Source: Pseudomonas sp. BN417 | GTDB lineage: Bacteria > Pseudomonadota > Gammaproteobacteria > Pseudomonadales > Pseudomonadaceae | DNA length: 41,095 nt | Direction of reading: 5' to 3' | Assembly: GCF_029871205.1 (NCBI RefSeq) | Contig: NZ_SSOJ01000057.1 | Span: 1-41,095, forward strand | Shown here: positions 34,030 through 41,095 of the stretch, piece after piece | How the letters are laid out: each line of letters starts with the position of its first letter | Numbering within the stretch: the stretch's first letter is position 1 | Translations under genes and position numbers: made by a program | Notes under the pieces: model-generated | What the model was told of the DNA's origin: nothing | What the model saw: only the letters and a program-made list of their open reading frames with translations | Database searches by the model: none

Positions 34030-34751
34030 GCGAAATGGCTCTGCGCGATTTCCCAAGGCGTATGCAGGACCAGAGACTCGGCCTTGTCGTCGCCAACGAT
34101 GCGCGCGGCATGCTGCACGCCCTCACTGAGCAAGGGCGGGCGGTGCTGAAGGTTGTGGGCATCGCTGGCAAGTATGGTGACCACGCCCTGCTCCAGCAGG
34201 GCGCGAGCGATGGCCTCGGCCGCTGGACCGAAGCGACCGGCCACGGAGGCAGCCGTGACTTGCAGCAGGCAGCCCAACTCAAGCAAGGGCTTGAGCCTGG
34301 ACGGCGTGCGCATGATGTCCTTGTTGCGCTCGGGGTGGGCGATCATCGGCAGGATCTTGCGTTCCAGCAGCCAACTGATCAGACGCTCGGCGCAGAAAGG
34401 TATTTCGCCATGGGGGAACTCGAGCAGCAGGACCTTCTGGCCCTGCCATTGGCCCAGGAAAGGAATGGTTCCCTGACTCACGCCGGCCATCAGTTCCATG
34501 CCGAAGCGCACTTCCGCGGCGGCAGCCACTCGCAGAGGAATGCCCTGCTCCTTCAGCGCCGCCGCGAAAGAAGCCCGCGCACCCTGGATGCTGACAGGCG
34601 TGTTGTCGTAACGGCCCGGGTGGATATGCGGCGTGCAGACCAGGTGAGTGATACCGTCCTGCACGGCCACGCGCGCCAGTGCAAGCGAAGCCTCGAGGTC
34701 GGGAGACCCGTCGTCTATGCCAGGGAGCAAATGGTTGTGCAGATCAATCAT
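34026..34751 (-). CDS. PHP-type protein tyrosine phosphatase (CpsB/CapC/YwqE family)
   Basis: A 241-residue metal-dependent phosphatase with the PHP fold. The start MIDLHNHLLPGIDDGSPDLE is the family N-terminus carrying the first metal-binding motif (DLHNH); further metal ligands are visible in VCTPHIHPGRY, MIAHPERNKD and ILASDAHN. Enzymes of this family dephosphorylate the C-terminal tyrosine cluster of the matching autokinase, so it is the natural antagonist of the Wzc-like kinase encoded upstream. In many gammaproteobacteria a low-molecular-weight Wzb phosphatase plays this part; use of the PHP type is more common in Gram-positives and some Pseudomonas-type loci. The open frame continues 60 bases upstream, without conservation. 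Its stop overlaps the vpsP-like ATG. Confidence 0.92.
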   Translation of the reverse strand: MIDLHNHLLPGIDDGSPDLEASLALARVAVQDGITHLVCTPHIHPGRYDNTPVSIQGARASFAAALKEQGIPLRVAAAAEVRFGMELMAGVSQGTIPFLGQWQGQKVLLLEFPHGEIPFCAERLISWLLERKILPMIAHPERNKDIMRTPSRLKPLLELGCLLQVTAASVAGRFGPAAEAIARALLEQGVVTILASDAHNLQHRPPLLSEGVQHAARIVGDDKAESLVLHTPWEIAQSHFA

Positions 34752-35246
34752 GGCGGCTGTCGAAACCTTTCTTCGAATTCGCATCTTGGAGCCGGCTACC
34801 AACTGCCGCATGGCCCCCCGTAGGATGGGTCGGGCGGCGCTCCGCGAGCGAAGCGATACCCATCAGTCCTGTCCGCATGGGTATCGCTCCGCTCCACCCA
34901 TCCTACGAGCTGTCAAACCTGCAGAGGGCCGCCCTGGTGGGCTTTTTGCGGGCAAAGCAATACCTGGGAGCTCAAGCTCCTGCTGGAAATTCCTGGGTTT
35001 GGGCACGTCGGTCGGCTATGCGCTCAACGCGAATCAGAGCCTTGCTGGCTATGCGCCGATCAGGTCATGCATTGAACTGCCGATCTGTTTGGAGCAGAGG
35101 GGGCGTGTGGTTCTTGCTCGCGAAAAGGCTCCGAGATCATCCCATCGCAAGCAAGCTTGCCCCTGAAGCACTCAGGTCTCGGCGGACATGTGAAGTCCAC
35201 AACTCGCTCGACCCGAGCTTTCGCAGGTGCCACCCGTTCGCGGTGT
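34752..35246. other. 495-bp gene-free gap between phosphatase and kinase genes
   Basis: No supported gene on either strand. It holds the 87-bp inverted repeat described separately (34820-34906), a short palindrome GGAGCTCAAGCTCC near 34970, and a degenerate REP-like stretch ATCGCAAGCAAGCTTGCCCC near 35145. The gap is unusually long inside the operon and may be where repeats accumulated. Confidence 0.6.
34820..34906. repeat. Inverted intergenic repeat, GTAGGATGGGT family
   Basis: GTAGGATGGGT...GCGAAGCGATACCCAT is mirrored by ATGGGTATCGCTCCGC...ACCCATCCTAC, giving a long imperfect cruciform. Sequences of this type are widespread between genes in Pseudomonas. Confidence 0.8.
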
Positions 35247-37487
35247 TCACACCTGCTTGATCGTGCTGTAACCGTAGTAGTCGTAGTAACCGCCGTAGAT
35301 GTAGCCGTATCGCTTGGCTTTCCTGATATCCACCTGGTTGAGGACAATGCCGTTCACCTGGACATTGTTTTGCAGCAGTTGGCCAATCCCCTTCTCTACC
35401 GACGGAATGGCGGTGGAGGCGGACTTGACCACGTAGATCACTGAATTGGCGAAAGTGGCCAATAGCACCGCATCGCTGACCGCCTGGATCGGTGGCGAGT
35501 CGATGATGATGCGATCGTACTGGCCCTTGAGCACTTCGAAGGTCTTGGCGAAGCGCGGCGAAGAGAGCAGCTCCAGAGGGTTGGGCGGCACAGCGCCGGC
35601 GCCAATCATGTCGATACCATCCACCCGCTTGATGCAATCGCCCAGCGAGGCGGTGCCGGCAATCAGGTTGGCCAGGCCCGGGGTACCCACCGGGAACTCG
35701 AAACTCCTGGCCAGGCTCGGGCGACGCAAGTCGGCATCGATCAGCAGCACCCTTTCCACCTGTCCCAGGGCGAAGGCGAGGTTGGATGAAACGGTGCTCT
35801 TGCCCTCGCCGGGAATTGACGAGGTGACAACCATGACCTTATGCGGATAGTCGACTCCGGAGAGCACCACACCCGTGCGAATGGTCCGGATCGCCTCGGA
35901 GAAGCTCTTTTCCGTGTCCGTGGAAAACATGCGGGCGAGCAGGCCGCGTTCCTTGCTCTTCATCAGCGGCAGGATACCCAGCACCGGAATGTTCAGGTGG
36001 AACTCCAGTTGTTCCGTGCTCTTGACGGTGTTGTTCAGGGTGTCCAGCAGCAGGGTCAGCGCAACACCAACGAACAAGGCAAACGCGGTTGCGATGCCGA
36101 CAATCAGCTTTTTCTCCGGCTTGACCGGGGAGGTGGGCACTGCAGCCTGATCCACAACACGAGCATTGGCGTTTTGCAGGTCGGACGTGGCGGCCGTTTC
36201 CTTCAGGCGGGTCAGGAAAGTGTCGTAGAGCGTGCGGTTGGCATCAACCTCGCGCTGCAGCTCACGCAACTTGAACTCCTTGCGTGAAATGTTCTGGATC
36301 TGCGTTCTGTTGATGTTGAACGAAGTCTGGAGGGAGCCCTCGTTGGCGACGGCCAGTTGGTAGTTGCGCTCGATCCCGGCCACCACCTGTTCGACCTGGC
36401 CGCGCAGGCTGGCGGAGGCGGCGCTCAGTTCGGAGCGAGCGGCCTCCATGGACGGGTGGCGTGCACCGTAGCGGCGCGACAGTTCTTCGACCTTGGCCCT
36501 GGCCTTGGCCTCGTCGGCCTTGAACTGCTGAATCAATGGGTGGCCCAGGACAGCCGGGACACTCGCCATGCGCTCCCAACCACTGCTGCGCATGGCCTGC
36601 ACCTGGCGGTACTGGCTTTCGGCCTCGGCACGCTGGCGGCGCGCATCGATCATGCGGTCACCGGTAAGGGTCAGTTCGGCGGCGCTGATGGTGGCCACGC
36701 CCTTCACGTCTACCAGATTCTCCGCTTCGCGGAAGGCCTGCAGGCGGTCTTCCGTGTCCTTCAGCTTGGTACGCAATTCGCCCAGGCGATTGTTCATCCA
36801 GGTGGTAGCGGTCATGGACATTTCCATGGTCGCCTCCAGCTGGCTTTCGATAAAACCCTTGGCCATGGCATTGGCGGCCAGGGCCGCCATGCGCGGATCC
36901 GCCATGTCCACCTGTACCTTGACCAGCTGGCTCTTGCCCTGCGGCTCGACGCTGACGCGCTCCATGAAAGCCTTGGTCACCAGGTCGAAGATCTGCGCTT
37001 CGGTGGGGTCGCCCTCTTCTTCCAGGTCGCCGGGCAGGGTCACGGGCACGACCTTGTTGAAATCCAGGTGAGCCAGCAGGCCGCGAATGTCGACCAACGG
37101 TGCGGACTGCTGCCGCGGATCGAATTCGGGGTGGGTGGTCAGATTCAGCTGACGCACCACACGCTCGGCCAGGGCACGCGACTTGAGCAGTTCGAACTGG
37201 GTGTTCAGGTATTCGCTACCCGCTCCCTCGAGGCCGTAGACCTTCTCGATGGAAACGACCTTGGCAGCCTTTTCTTCGATTAGCAGGGTGGCGGCCGCGC
37301 GGTAGATAGGTGTGATGGAGAACGCGGCAAGAATTGCGACCATGGCGACCACCACCACCAGGGTCAGAATGCTCCACTTTCGGTGCCAGACGGTGCGCCA
37401 CATCTTGAGCAGGTCGATCTCGTTGCCGACCTCCTCCTGACGCTGGCCGAGCAGACTGCGCTCGATAATATGCGTATGACTATCCAT
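35247..37487 (-). CDS. Polysaccharide co-polymerase / tyrosine autokinase (Wzc type)
   Basis: A 746-residue inner-membrane protein controlling chain length and export. N-terminal Wzz domain with TM1 (WSILTLVVVVAMVAILAAF), a long periplasmic coiled-coil region (about 200-420) with GNVR-like domain, and TM2 (KLIVGIATAFALFVGVALTLLL). The cytoplasmic BY-kinase domain has Walker A SSIPGEGKST, Walker A' VLLIDADLRRPS and Walker B RIIIDSPP. The C-terminus carries a tyrosine cluster, YGYIYGGYYDYYGY, the autophosphorylation sites. The gene follows the export protein gene by about 100 bp and precedes the matching PHP phosphatase. Full length, with all catalytic motifs intact. Confidence 0.96.
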   Translation of the reverse strand: MDSHTHIIERSLLGQRQEEVGNEIDLLKMWRTVWHRKWSILTLVVVVAMVAILAAFSITPIYRAAATLLIEEKAAKVVSIEKVYGLEGAGSEYLNTQFELLKSRALAERVVRQLNLTTHPEFDPRQQSAPLVDIRGLLAHLDFNKVVPVTLPGDLEEEGDPTEAQIFDLVTKAFMERVSVEPQGKSQLVKVQVDMADPRMAALAANAMAKGFIESQLEATMEMSMTATTWMNNRLGELRTKLKDTEDRLQAFREAENLVDVKGVATISAAELTLTGDRMIDARRQRAEAESQYRQVQAMRSSGWERMASVPAVLGHPLIQQFKADEAKARAKVEELSRRYGARHPSMEAARSELSAASASLRGQVEQVVAGIERNYQLAVANEGSLQTSFNINRTQIQNISRKEFKLRELQREVDANRTLYDTFLTRLKETAATSDLQNANARVVDQAAVPTSPVKPEKKLIVGIATAFALFVGVALTLLLDTLNNTVKSTEQLEFHLNIPVLGILPLMKSKERGLLARMFSTDTEKSFSEAIRTIRTGVVLSGVDYPHKVMVVTSSIPGEGKSTVSSNLAFALGQVERVLLIDADLRRPSLARSFEFPVGTPGLANLIAGTASLGDCIKRVDGIDMIGAGAVPPNPLELLSSPRFAKTFEVLKGQYDRIIIDSPPIQAVSDAVLLATFANSVIYVVKSASTAIPSVEKGIGQLLQNNVQVNGIVLNQVDIRKAKRYGYIYGGYYDYYGYSTIKQV

Positions 37488-37525
37488 GTGTCGGACACCC
37501 TGAAAAGTTAAGGGCGCTCAGGCGC

Positions 37526-37555
37526 CAGGGGGCTAGCCGCGTGATGCGGCCCCAT
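37526..37555 (-). promoter_or_regulatory. Intercistronic stem-loop between wza-like and wzc-like genes
   Basis: GGGG then GCCGC pairs with GCGGC then CCCC around GTGAT in the 100-bp gap, with a 3-base bulge. No U-run on the - strand, so processing or stability is more likely than termination. Confidence 0.4.
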
Positions 37556-37586
37556 TCCCTGGTTTGCCGGGACGATGGCTCGCGTT

Positions 37587-38126
37587 TTAGAAGAAGCCCT
37601 GGTCGATCGTGATGGTGTCGCCAGGCAAGACCAACGTGTCGAGCGTGGCCGGCTCGGGAGTGCGGCTGGCATCGCTGTCACGGATGATGGTGATGCGCTT
37701 GTCCGAGGCACGTTCGGTGAGGCCGCCGGCGAGAGCGACGGCACGCCGCAGGGTCAGCCCTGGCTGGAAGGGGTAGCCGCCAGGGATTTTCACTTCGCCA
37801 CTGATGAAGAATTCACGGTATTGCAGGACGCTGACCGATACACGCGGATCGACCAGGTAGTCGCCCTTGAGCTTGCCGATGATGATCTGCTCGATCTCGG
37901 CAGCGGTTTTGCCTTTGGCCTGGACCTCACCAATGAAGGGGTAGGAGAAGGTACCCGCATCGGTCAGGCGGAGCTTTTCGAAGGTGAGATCCTTTTCGCC
38001 AAACACATTGATGCGGATGACATCGCCAGACGCGAGCTTGTACTGGGAGTTACCTTCCGCTTGGGCGACACCGACGTTGATCAGCAGCAGGCCGAGGATC
38101 AGTCTGGAAAGAATTCGAATGATCAT
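37587..38126 (-). CDS. Short Wza-like polysaccharide export (OPX) protein
   Basis: A 179-residue periplasmic protein. The start MIIRILSRLILGLLLINVG follows AGGAG at 7 bases and begins a Sec signal peptide (cleavage likely after VAQA). The mature part has the poly-export domain (YKLASGDVIRINVFGEKDLTFEKLRLTDAG, YPFIGEV) and one SLBB domain (GEVKIPGGYPFQPGLTLRRAVALAGG). It has no cysteine at all, hence no lipobox, and lacks the second and third SLBB repeats and the C-terminal amphipathic helix that forms the outer-membrane pore in E. coli Wza. It therefore probably needs a separate outer-membrane partner, for which the adjacent beta-barrel gene is the obvious candidate. Confidence 0.93.
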   Translation of the reverse strand: MIIRILSRLILGLLLINVGVAQAEGNSQYKLASGDVIRINVFGEKDLTFEKLRLTDAGTFSYPFIGEVQAKGKTAAEIEQIIIGKLKGDYLVDPRVSVSVLQYREFFISGEVKIPGGYPFQPGLTLRRAVALAGGLTERASDKRITIIRDSDASRTPEPATLDTLVLPGDTITIDQGFF

Positions 38127-38155
38127 AGGCTTGCTCCTGAAGAGTCCGAAGTCAT

Positions 38156-38175
38156 AAAAGGGGGCCGAGGCCCCC
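38156..38175 (-). terminator. Putative leaky terminator between beta-barrel and wza-like genes
   Basis: On the - strand GGGGGC-CTCG-GCCCCC is followed by TTTTA. This is a compact GC stem with a short U-run, inside the operon in the 73-bp gap. It may reduce read-through unless antitermination operates (compare the ops element in the leader). Confidence 0.55.
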
Positions 38176-38199
38176 CCTATGCTTCTTGCGGACGCAAAG

Positions 38200-39381
38200 T
38201 CAGAGGCTGGCGGTGACGCTGATCGAGTAGATGTTGCGTTCGTAGCTTTCGCCGATGGCACTGGAATCGTCTTCGGCGTATGTGTAACCGACGCCCACAT
38301 CCAGCCAGCGTCGCATTTCGTAGGTCAGGCCCAGGTTGACGGTCTTGATCTTGTCGTCGCGATCGATGTCCTGGTACTCCTCGTCGGCGTACGAGTAGCT
38401 GACATCGGAGCGCAGTCGCTCGAGCCACTCGTGTCCCCAACTCAAGGTCGTGCTCTGGGTCTCGATGGAGGAGGCACCATCGTCACCTTCGTCGATCCCG
38501 CGACGGGTCGTCAGGTTGAACGTGGAGTAGGTGCGCGGCTTCCATTCGACCCCCACCTCCCACATCGAACCGCTGGCGTCGTCGACACTGGAGTCGTCGA
38601 AGCGCTTCTTCTCGCCACCGATCTTGACGGTACCGCTGGTCTTGGCGGTCGCGTCCCAGGTCAGACCGCCGAGCAGGGCGACGTTGTCGCTGTTGAGGCG
38701 GTCATTGCTGACGTAATCGAAGTTGGTGTGGCGGGCCTCGACCAGGGCACGGGTCTTGGGCGCGACACGGTAGTAGAACGTGGTCCTCAGTGCGGTCGTG
38801 TCGCGCTCGTTCTCGGCGTTGACATGGTCGCTGTTCTGGTAGCGCAACTCCTCGTAGTCAGCACCGAGATCGATCTGAGCGCGGGCGCTCTGGGCGCCGT
38901 AGGTATACACCCCACCGACATTGGCGATGGTGTACTTGTCGTTCTCCACACTCTGGCCATCCGTGAGGTTCTGGTCATCAGCAGCGGTGTCCTCGACCTG
39001 ATGGTAGCCAGCCGTCAACTTCAACAGATTGCGCGCATCGAACTTGAGCGCACCATCGGCGGTCAGGTGGTGGTCCGTGTTGTCGTCCTTGTGGCTCGAA
39101 TGAAAAATGTCAGTGTTGGCCGAGTATTTCAGCGCGTAAGCGCTCTTGCGGCCTTCGGCACCCAGCACGAAGGTCGGAGTGATTTCAGTGATCCAGGAGG
39201 ACTCTTCATTCTCCTCGACAGCCCGGAAGTTATCGTCGTACCGCTCACCCACCTTCAGCTCCGGAGTGAAGGTCAGGCTTTCGGACAGCTTGATGTATTG
39301 CGGGTCGACCGCCCAGGCATCGGCACATAGGGCAGCTGATACGGCGGCAGCCAGGGAGCTAGCTTTCAACTTCATGCGCAT
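38200..39381 (-). CDS. Outer-membrane beta-barrel protein of the polysaccharide locus (BBP2-like)
   Basis: A 393-residue precursor with a signal peptide (MRMKLKASSLAAAVSAALC, cleavage near DAWA). The mature protein is made of alternating hydrophilic/aromatic strands with acidic turns (LTFTPELKVGERYDDNF, WITEITPTFVLGAEG, TFYYRVAPKTRALVEARHTNFDY, GGLTWDATAKTSGTVKIGGE, YSYADEEYQDIDRDD, LGLTYEMRRWLDVGVGYTYAEDDS), a typical 16-18-strand outer-membrane porin-like pattern. It resembles the putative beta-barrel porin 2 family found in EPS loci. The neighbouring export protein lacks its own outer-membrane segment, so this is the likely exit pore. An alternative start is the ATG two codons further in. 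Confidence 0.85.
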   Translation of the reverse strand: MRMKLKASSLAAAVSAALCADAWAVDPQYIKLSESLTFTPELKVGERYDDNFRAVEENEESSWITEITPTFVLGAEGRKSAYALKYSANTDIFHSSHKDDNTDHHLTADGALKFDARNLLKLTAGYHQVEDTAADDQNLTDGQSVENDKYTIANVGGVYTYGAQSARAQIDLGADYEELRYQNSDHVNAENERDTTALRTTFYYRVAPKTRALVEARHTNFDYVSNDRLNSDNVALLGGLTWDATAKTSGTVKIGGEKKRFDDSSVDDASGSMWEVGVEWKPRTYSTFNLTTRRGIDEGDDGASSIETQSTTLSWGHEWLERLRSDVSYSYADEEYQDIDRDDKIKTVNLGLTYEMRRWLDVGVGYTYAEDDSSAIGESYERNIYSISVTASL

Positions 39382-39407
39382 AAAGACCCCAGTAATCCTT
39401 TCCTGTG

Positions 39408-39432
39408 GTTTTGCTGGCGGAAATAGCAAAAC
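39408..39432 (-). promoter_or_regulatory. Stem-loop upstream of the beta-barrel gene
   Basis: GTTTTGCT (39408-39415) and AGCAAAAC (39425-39432) form a perfect 8-bp stem 27 bases before the beta-barrel start, in the 104-bp gap after the repeat-protein gene. Confidence 0.45.
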
Positions 39433-39485
39433 GTTGCCGAAGCATAAAGTAGCAGCTGACGCTGTTTCAGCAGAAGCACCCTGTC

Positions 39486-40262
39486 TCAGTTCGGGCTGGC
39501 GGAGCCGCCACCACCGCTGCCGCTTGGAGCGCTGCTATTGGCAGCGGTGTTGGCCTCGCTCCCCGCGCCACCAGAGCCACCAGAGCTGCCCGAGCTACCC
39601 GAACTGCCCGAGCTGCGAGGACTGGGCCCCGCCACGGTGTTCGAGGTAGATACGATCGCGTTGTCGGCGACGGCATCCTGAGCTGCATCGCTGATCGCGT
39701 CGGCTTGATCCGGGGCCGCACTGGTCGCAGCTGCGGTGATGGCGACGGCCTGGTCCGGAGCTGCGGCTATGGCAGCCGCAACGATGGCGGAAGCGTGGTC
39801 CGGGGCGGCAGCGACGGCGGCGGCAACTATGGCGGCGGCCTGCTCCGGAAGAGCGGACACGGCGGCGAAAACAATGGCAGCAGCGTGGTCCGGGGCAGCA
39901 GAGACGGCGGCGGCAACGATAGCGGTGGCTCGGTTCGGAGCAACGGACACGGCTGCCGCAACAATGGCAGCGGCCTGGTCCGGAGCGGCGGTCACGGCAG
40001 CGGAAACGATGGCAGCAGCCTGGGCCGGAGAAGCGGTCACGGCGGCACCGACGATGGTCGCAGCGGCGCCAGGATTGGCCGTGACGAGGCTGGCGATGGC
40101 GTCGGCCAGTGCATCACCTTCTGCATCAGCCACACTTTGGGCCTGAGCTTCGGTCAAGGCGACGCCCGCGGACTTCAAAGCGGCCAGGGTGCCTGGGTCG
40201 GCGAAACTCTGGCCGGAGACCAGCGCAGCAACCAGGGCAAATCCGGAAAGGGCCTTACGCAT
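39486..40262 (-). CDS. Secreted Ala-rich protein with nine 15-residue repeats, function unknown
   Basis: A 258-residue precursor, first gene of the - strand operon. The signal peptide MRKALSGFALVAALVSGQSF is followed by a cleavage site at ADP. Residues 22-57 form a lead-in (LAALKSAGVALTEAQAQSVAD), then nine consecutive 15-residue repeats run from 58 to 192 with consensus AAVSAAPDQAAAIVA. Each unit looks like a short Pro-Asp-capped helix, so the array may fold as an alpha-solenoid or a fibre. The tail (about 218-258) is almost pure Ser/Gly/Ala/Asn. No lipobox, no membrane anchor, no cysteine. GAGGA lies 8 bases before the chosen ATG; another ATG lies 27 bases upstream. I do not recognise a family. 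Position with the outer-membrane genes suggests a matrix or surface role. Confidence 0.75.
   Translation of the reverse strand: MRKALSGFALVAALVSGQSFADPGTLAALKSAGVALTEAQAQSVADAEGDALADAIASLVTANPGAAATIVGAAVTASPAQAAAIVSAAVTAAPDQAAAIVAAAVSVAPNRATAIVAAAVSAAPDHAAAIVFAAVSALPEQAAAIVAAAVAAAPDHASAIVAAAIAAAPDQAVAITAAATSAAPDQADAISDAAQDAVADNAIVSTSNTVAGPSPRSSGSSGSSGSSGGSGGAGSEANTAANSSAPSGSGGGGSASPN
39687..40091 (-). repeat. 45-bp tandem repeat array (nine units) inside the Ala-rich gene
   Basis: Nine units of 45 bp encode the 15-residue protein repeats. Units are diverged at third positions and at several residues, showing old duplication with selection on the helix pattern rather than a very recent expansion. 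Confidence 0.88.
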
Positions 40263-40406
40263 ATCGTACGTCCTCGTTGGATACTGCATGGGATCCGGCC
40301 CTCTTCTGCTTCGAGTCTCGGGCGGCTGCCGTGTGCGACCACTCCACGCTTCTCGCGGTCCCTTGCGACCTGCCGCGAGCCATGCTCATCAACCTGAGTC
40401 TACGGA

Positions 40407-40418
40407 CACGCTACCGCC
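40407..40418 (-). promoter_or_regulatory. ops element (RfaH recruitment site) in the operon leader
   Basis: The - strand reads GGCGGTAGCGTG, preceded by GG and followed by TCC. This contains the 8-base ops core GGCGGTAG and matches the enterobacterial GGCGGTAGCGT form. It is in the sense orientation, 145 bases upstream of the first gene, as expected for JUMPstart/ops leaders of polysaccharide operons. Confidence 0.75.
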
Positions 40419-40860
40419 CCAGATTTTCGGCCTTCATCTGACAACGGTGGTGCTGGATGGAAATTTCTCAAAAGCAATGCCTGACGGCACGCGCGCCGAA
40501 CAAAGCCAGGCGCACCGTGACGATTGGAAGGATAGTTGGAGGGCGGTCGGGCGGACTGCTGCCTGTATCACCTCAAAAGCCGCTAGTCGGATTCCACTCT
40601 GCTTTTAAGGCTATTGCTCTATGGCCAGCTCATCACAGCGCTCTCTGCCCCCCTGGGCATGCCAATGCATTGCGCGAAATGCCAGGATCAGGCGTCACAT
40701 CAAGGGCTTGGCACCGCGACGGCAAGCGTGTGACCCGCAGTCAAAGCCACGGCATGCGACTTCACAGCAGAGGCCACCGAGGGCGCCTTCCCGAAACTCG
40801 GCGTCAAAATGCCGCCCGGCTCAACACGTTTGCCTGGAGCGACGGAGCCGGACCGGTAGG

Positions 40861-41095
40861 GTGGAGACGAGTGCGGGCGTCATGATTTGAATCCGTTACT
40901 GGCCTAAAGCCGAGCAACGGAGCCGCCCGGTAGGGTGCGCCGCGCGCACCAGCGGTTGGACCTCACTCCCGGCTTGACCTCAAAAGCGGTGCGCACAGCA
41001 CACCCTACGGTGGAGGCGAGTGCGGAAGTCATGATTTGAATCCGTTGCTGGCCTAAAGCCGAGCAACGGAGCCGCCCGGTAGGGTGCGCCGCGCG
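40861..41095. repeat. Tandem duplicated unit (149-bp period) containing GTAGGGTGCGCC inverted repeats
   Basis: Bases 40861-40946 and 41010-41095 are nearly identical, sharing for example GTCATGATTTGAATCCGTT and CTAAAGCCGAGCAACGGAGC. Between them lies an inverted repeat with arms 40930-40950 (GTAGGGTGCGCC...) and 40988-41008 (...CACCCTAC). The second copy runs off the window, so the array may continue. Confidence 0.85.

Larger units (their letters stand above)
40263..41095. other. Right-edge gene-free region with the operon leader and duplicated repeats
   Basis: About 830 bases with no gene I can support; the open frames present have no family-like features. The left part is the leader of the - strand operon (ops element at 40407-40418); I could not identify a convincing promoter upstream of it. 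The right part from about 40860 carries the repeat units described separately. Confidence 0.6.

Noticed and set aside
33259..34056. Longer start MGNRAEPFR for the vpsP-like gene
   Set aside because: It lies inside the upstream phosphatase gene. The ATG nine codons later overlaps the phosphatase stop as ATGA, a pattern used repeatedly in this window.
40457..40890. Open frames of 89-142 codons in the right-edge region
   Set aside because: They have no convincing ribosome-binding site, no recognisable motif, and partly overlap the repeat unit; likely chance frames.

Overview
The window is a high-GC gammaproteobacterial chromosome segment, most likely Pseudomonas or a close relative. This rests on gene content and order (asmA-mutY-yggX-tRNA-Phe, then an amino-acid ABC operon ordered ATPase/binding protein/two permeases), Pseudomonas-type tRNAs and GTAGGGTGCGCC-type intergenic repeats. 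As I recall it, the left end resembles P. aeruginosa PA5146-PA5155. I could not run any comparison.

Region 1 (1-11245, + strand) is housekeeping sequence. It holds the 3' part of an AsmA-family gene, mutY and yggX joined by ATGA overlaps, tRNA-Phe, an H-NOX nitric-oxide sensor followed 6 bp later by a GAF-GGDEF-EAL protein, a four-gene basic amino-acid ABC importer, a METTL25-like methyltransferase, tRNA-Thr and a small DRR-rich protein.

Region 2 (11436-40262) is a large Wzx/Wzy-type exopolysaccharide locus. Apart from a Wzy/O-antigen-ligase-like gene on the + strand, it reads on the - strand from about 40.4 kb down to 12.8 kb. Transcription order: secreted Ala-rich 15-residue-repeat protein; outer-membrane beta-barrel; short Wza-like export protein; Wzc-type tyrosine autokinase; PHP tyrosine phosphatase; VpsP-like protein; PslA/WcaJ-like initiating transferase; a single ORF fusing WecB and WecC; RmlA; VioA-like aminotransferase; divergent PLP enzyme; GNAT; WbqC-like protein; Wzx flippase; two glycosyltransferases; opine-dehydrogenase-like enzyme; PaaK/CapK-like adenylate-forming enzyme; bi-domain oxidoreductase; toroid-fold protein; WecG-like transferase; a possible epimerase remnant; VanZ. 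The leader carries a 12-base match to the ops element used by RfaH.

Working model (inference): a PslA-like enzyme loads the first sugar phosphate on undecaprenyl phosphate. The WecB-WecC fusion makes UDP-ManNAcA, which the WecG-like enzyme transfers. RmlA and VioA, with an RmlB encoded elsewhere, make a dTDP-4-amino-4,6-dideoxyhexose that GNAT and perhaps WbqC acylate. The opine dehydrogenase and the PaaK-like enzyme may make and activate an opine-type amino-acid substituent. Wzx flips and Wzy polymerises the unit. Wzc and the phosphatase control chain growth, and the short Wza plus beta-barrel form the exit route.

The middle of the locus (about 17.7-22.7 and 24.5-26.9 kb) is visibly AT-richer than its flanks, whereas wzx between these blocks is GC-rich, suggesting a mosaic acquired in pieces. 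The right edge (40.3-41.1 kb) has no recognisable gene but carries the leader and a duplicated repeat unit.
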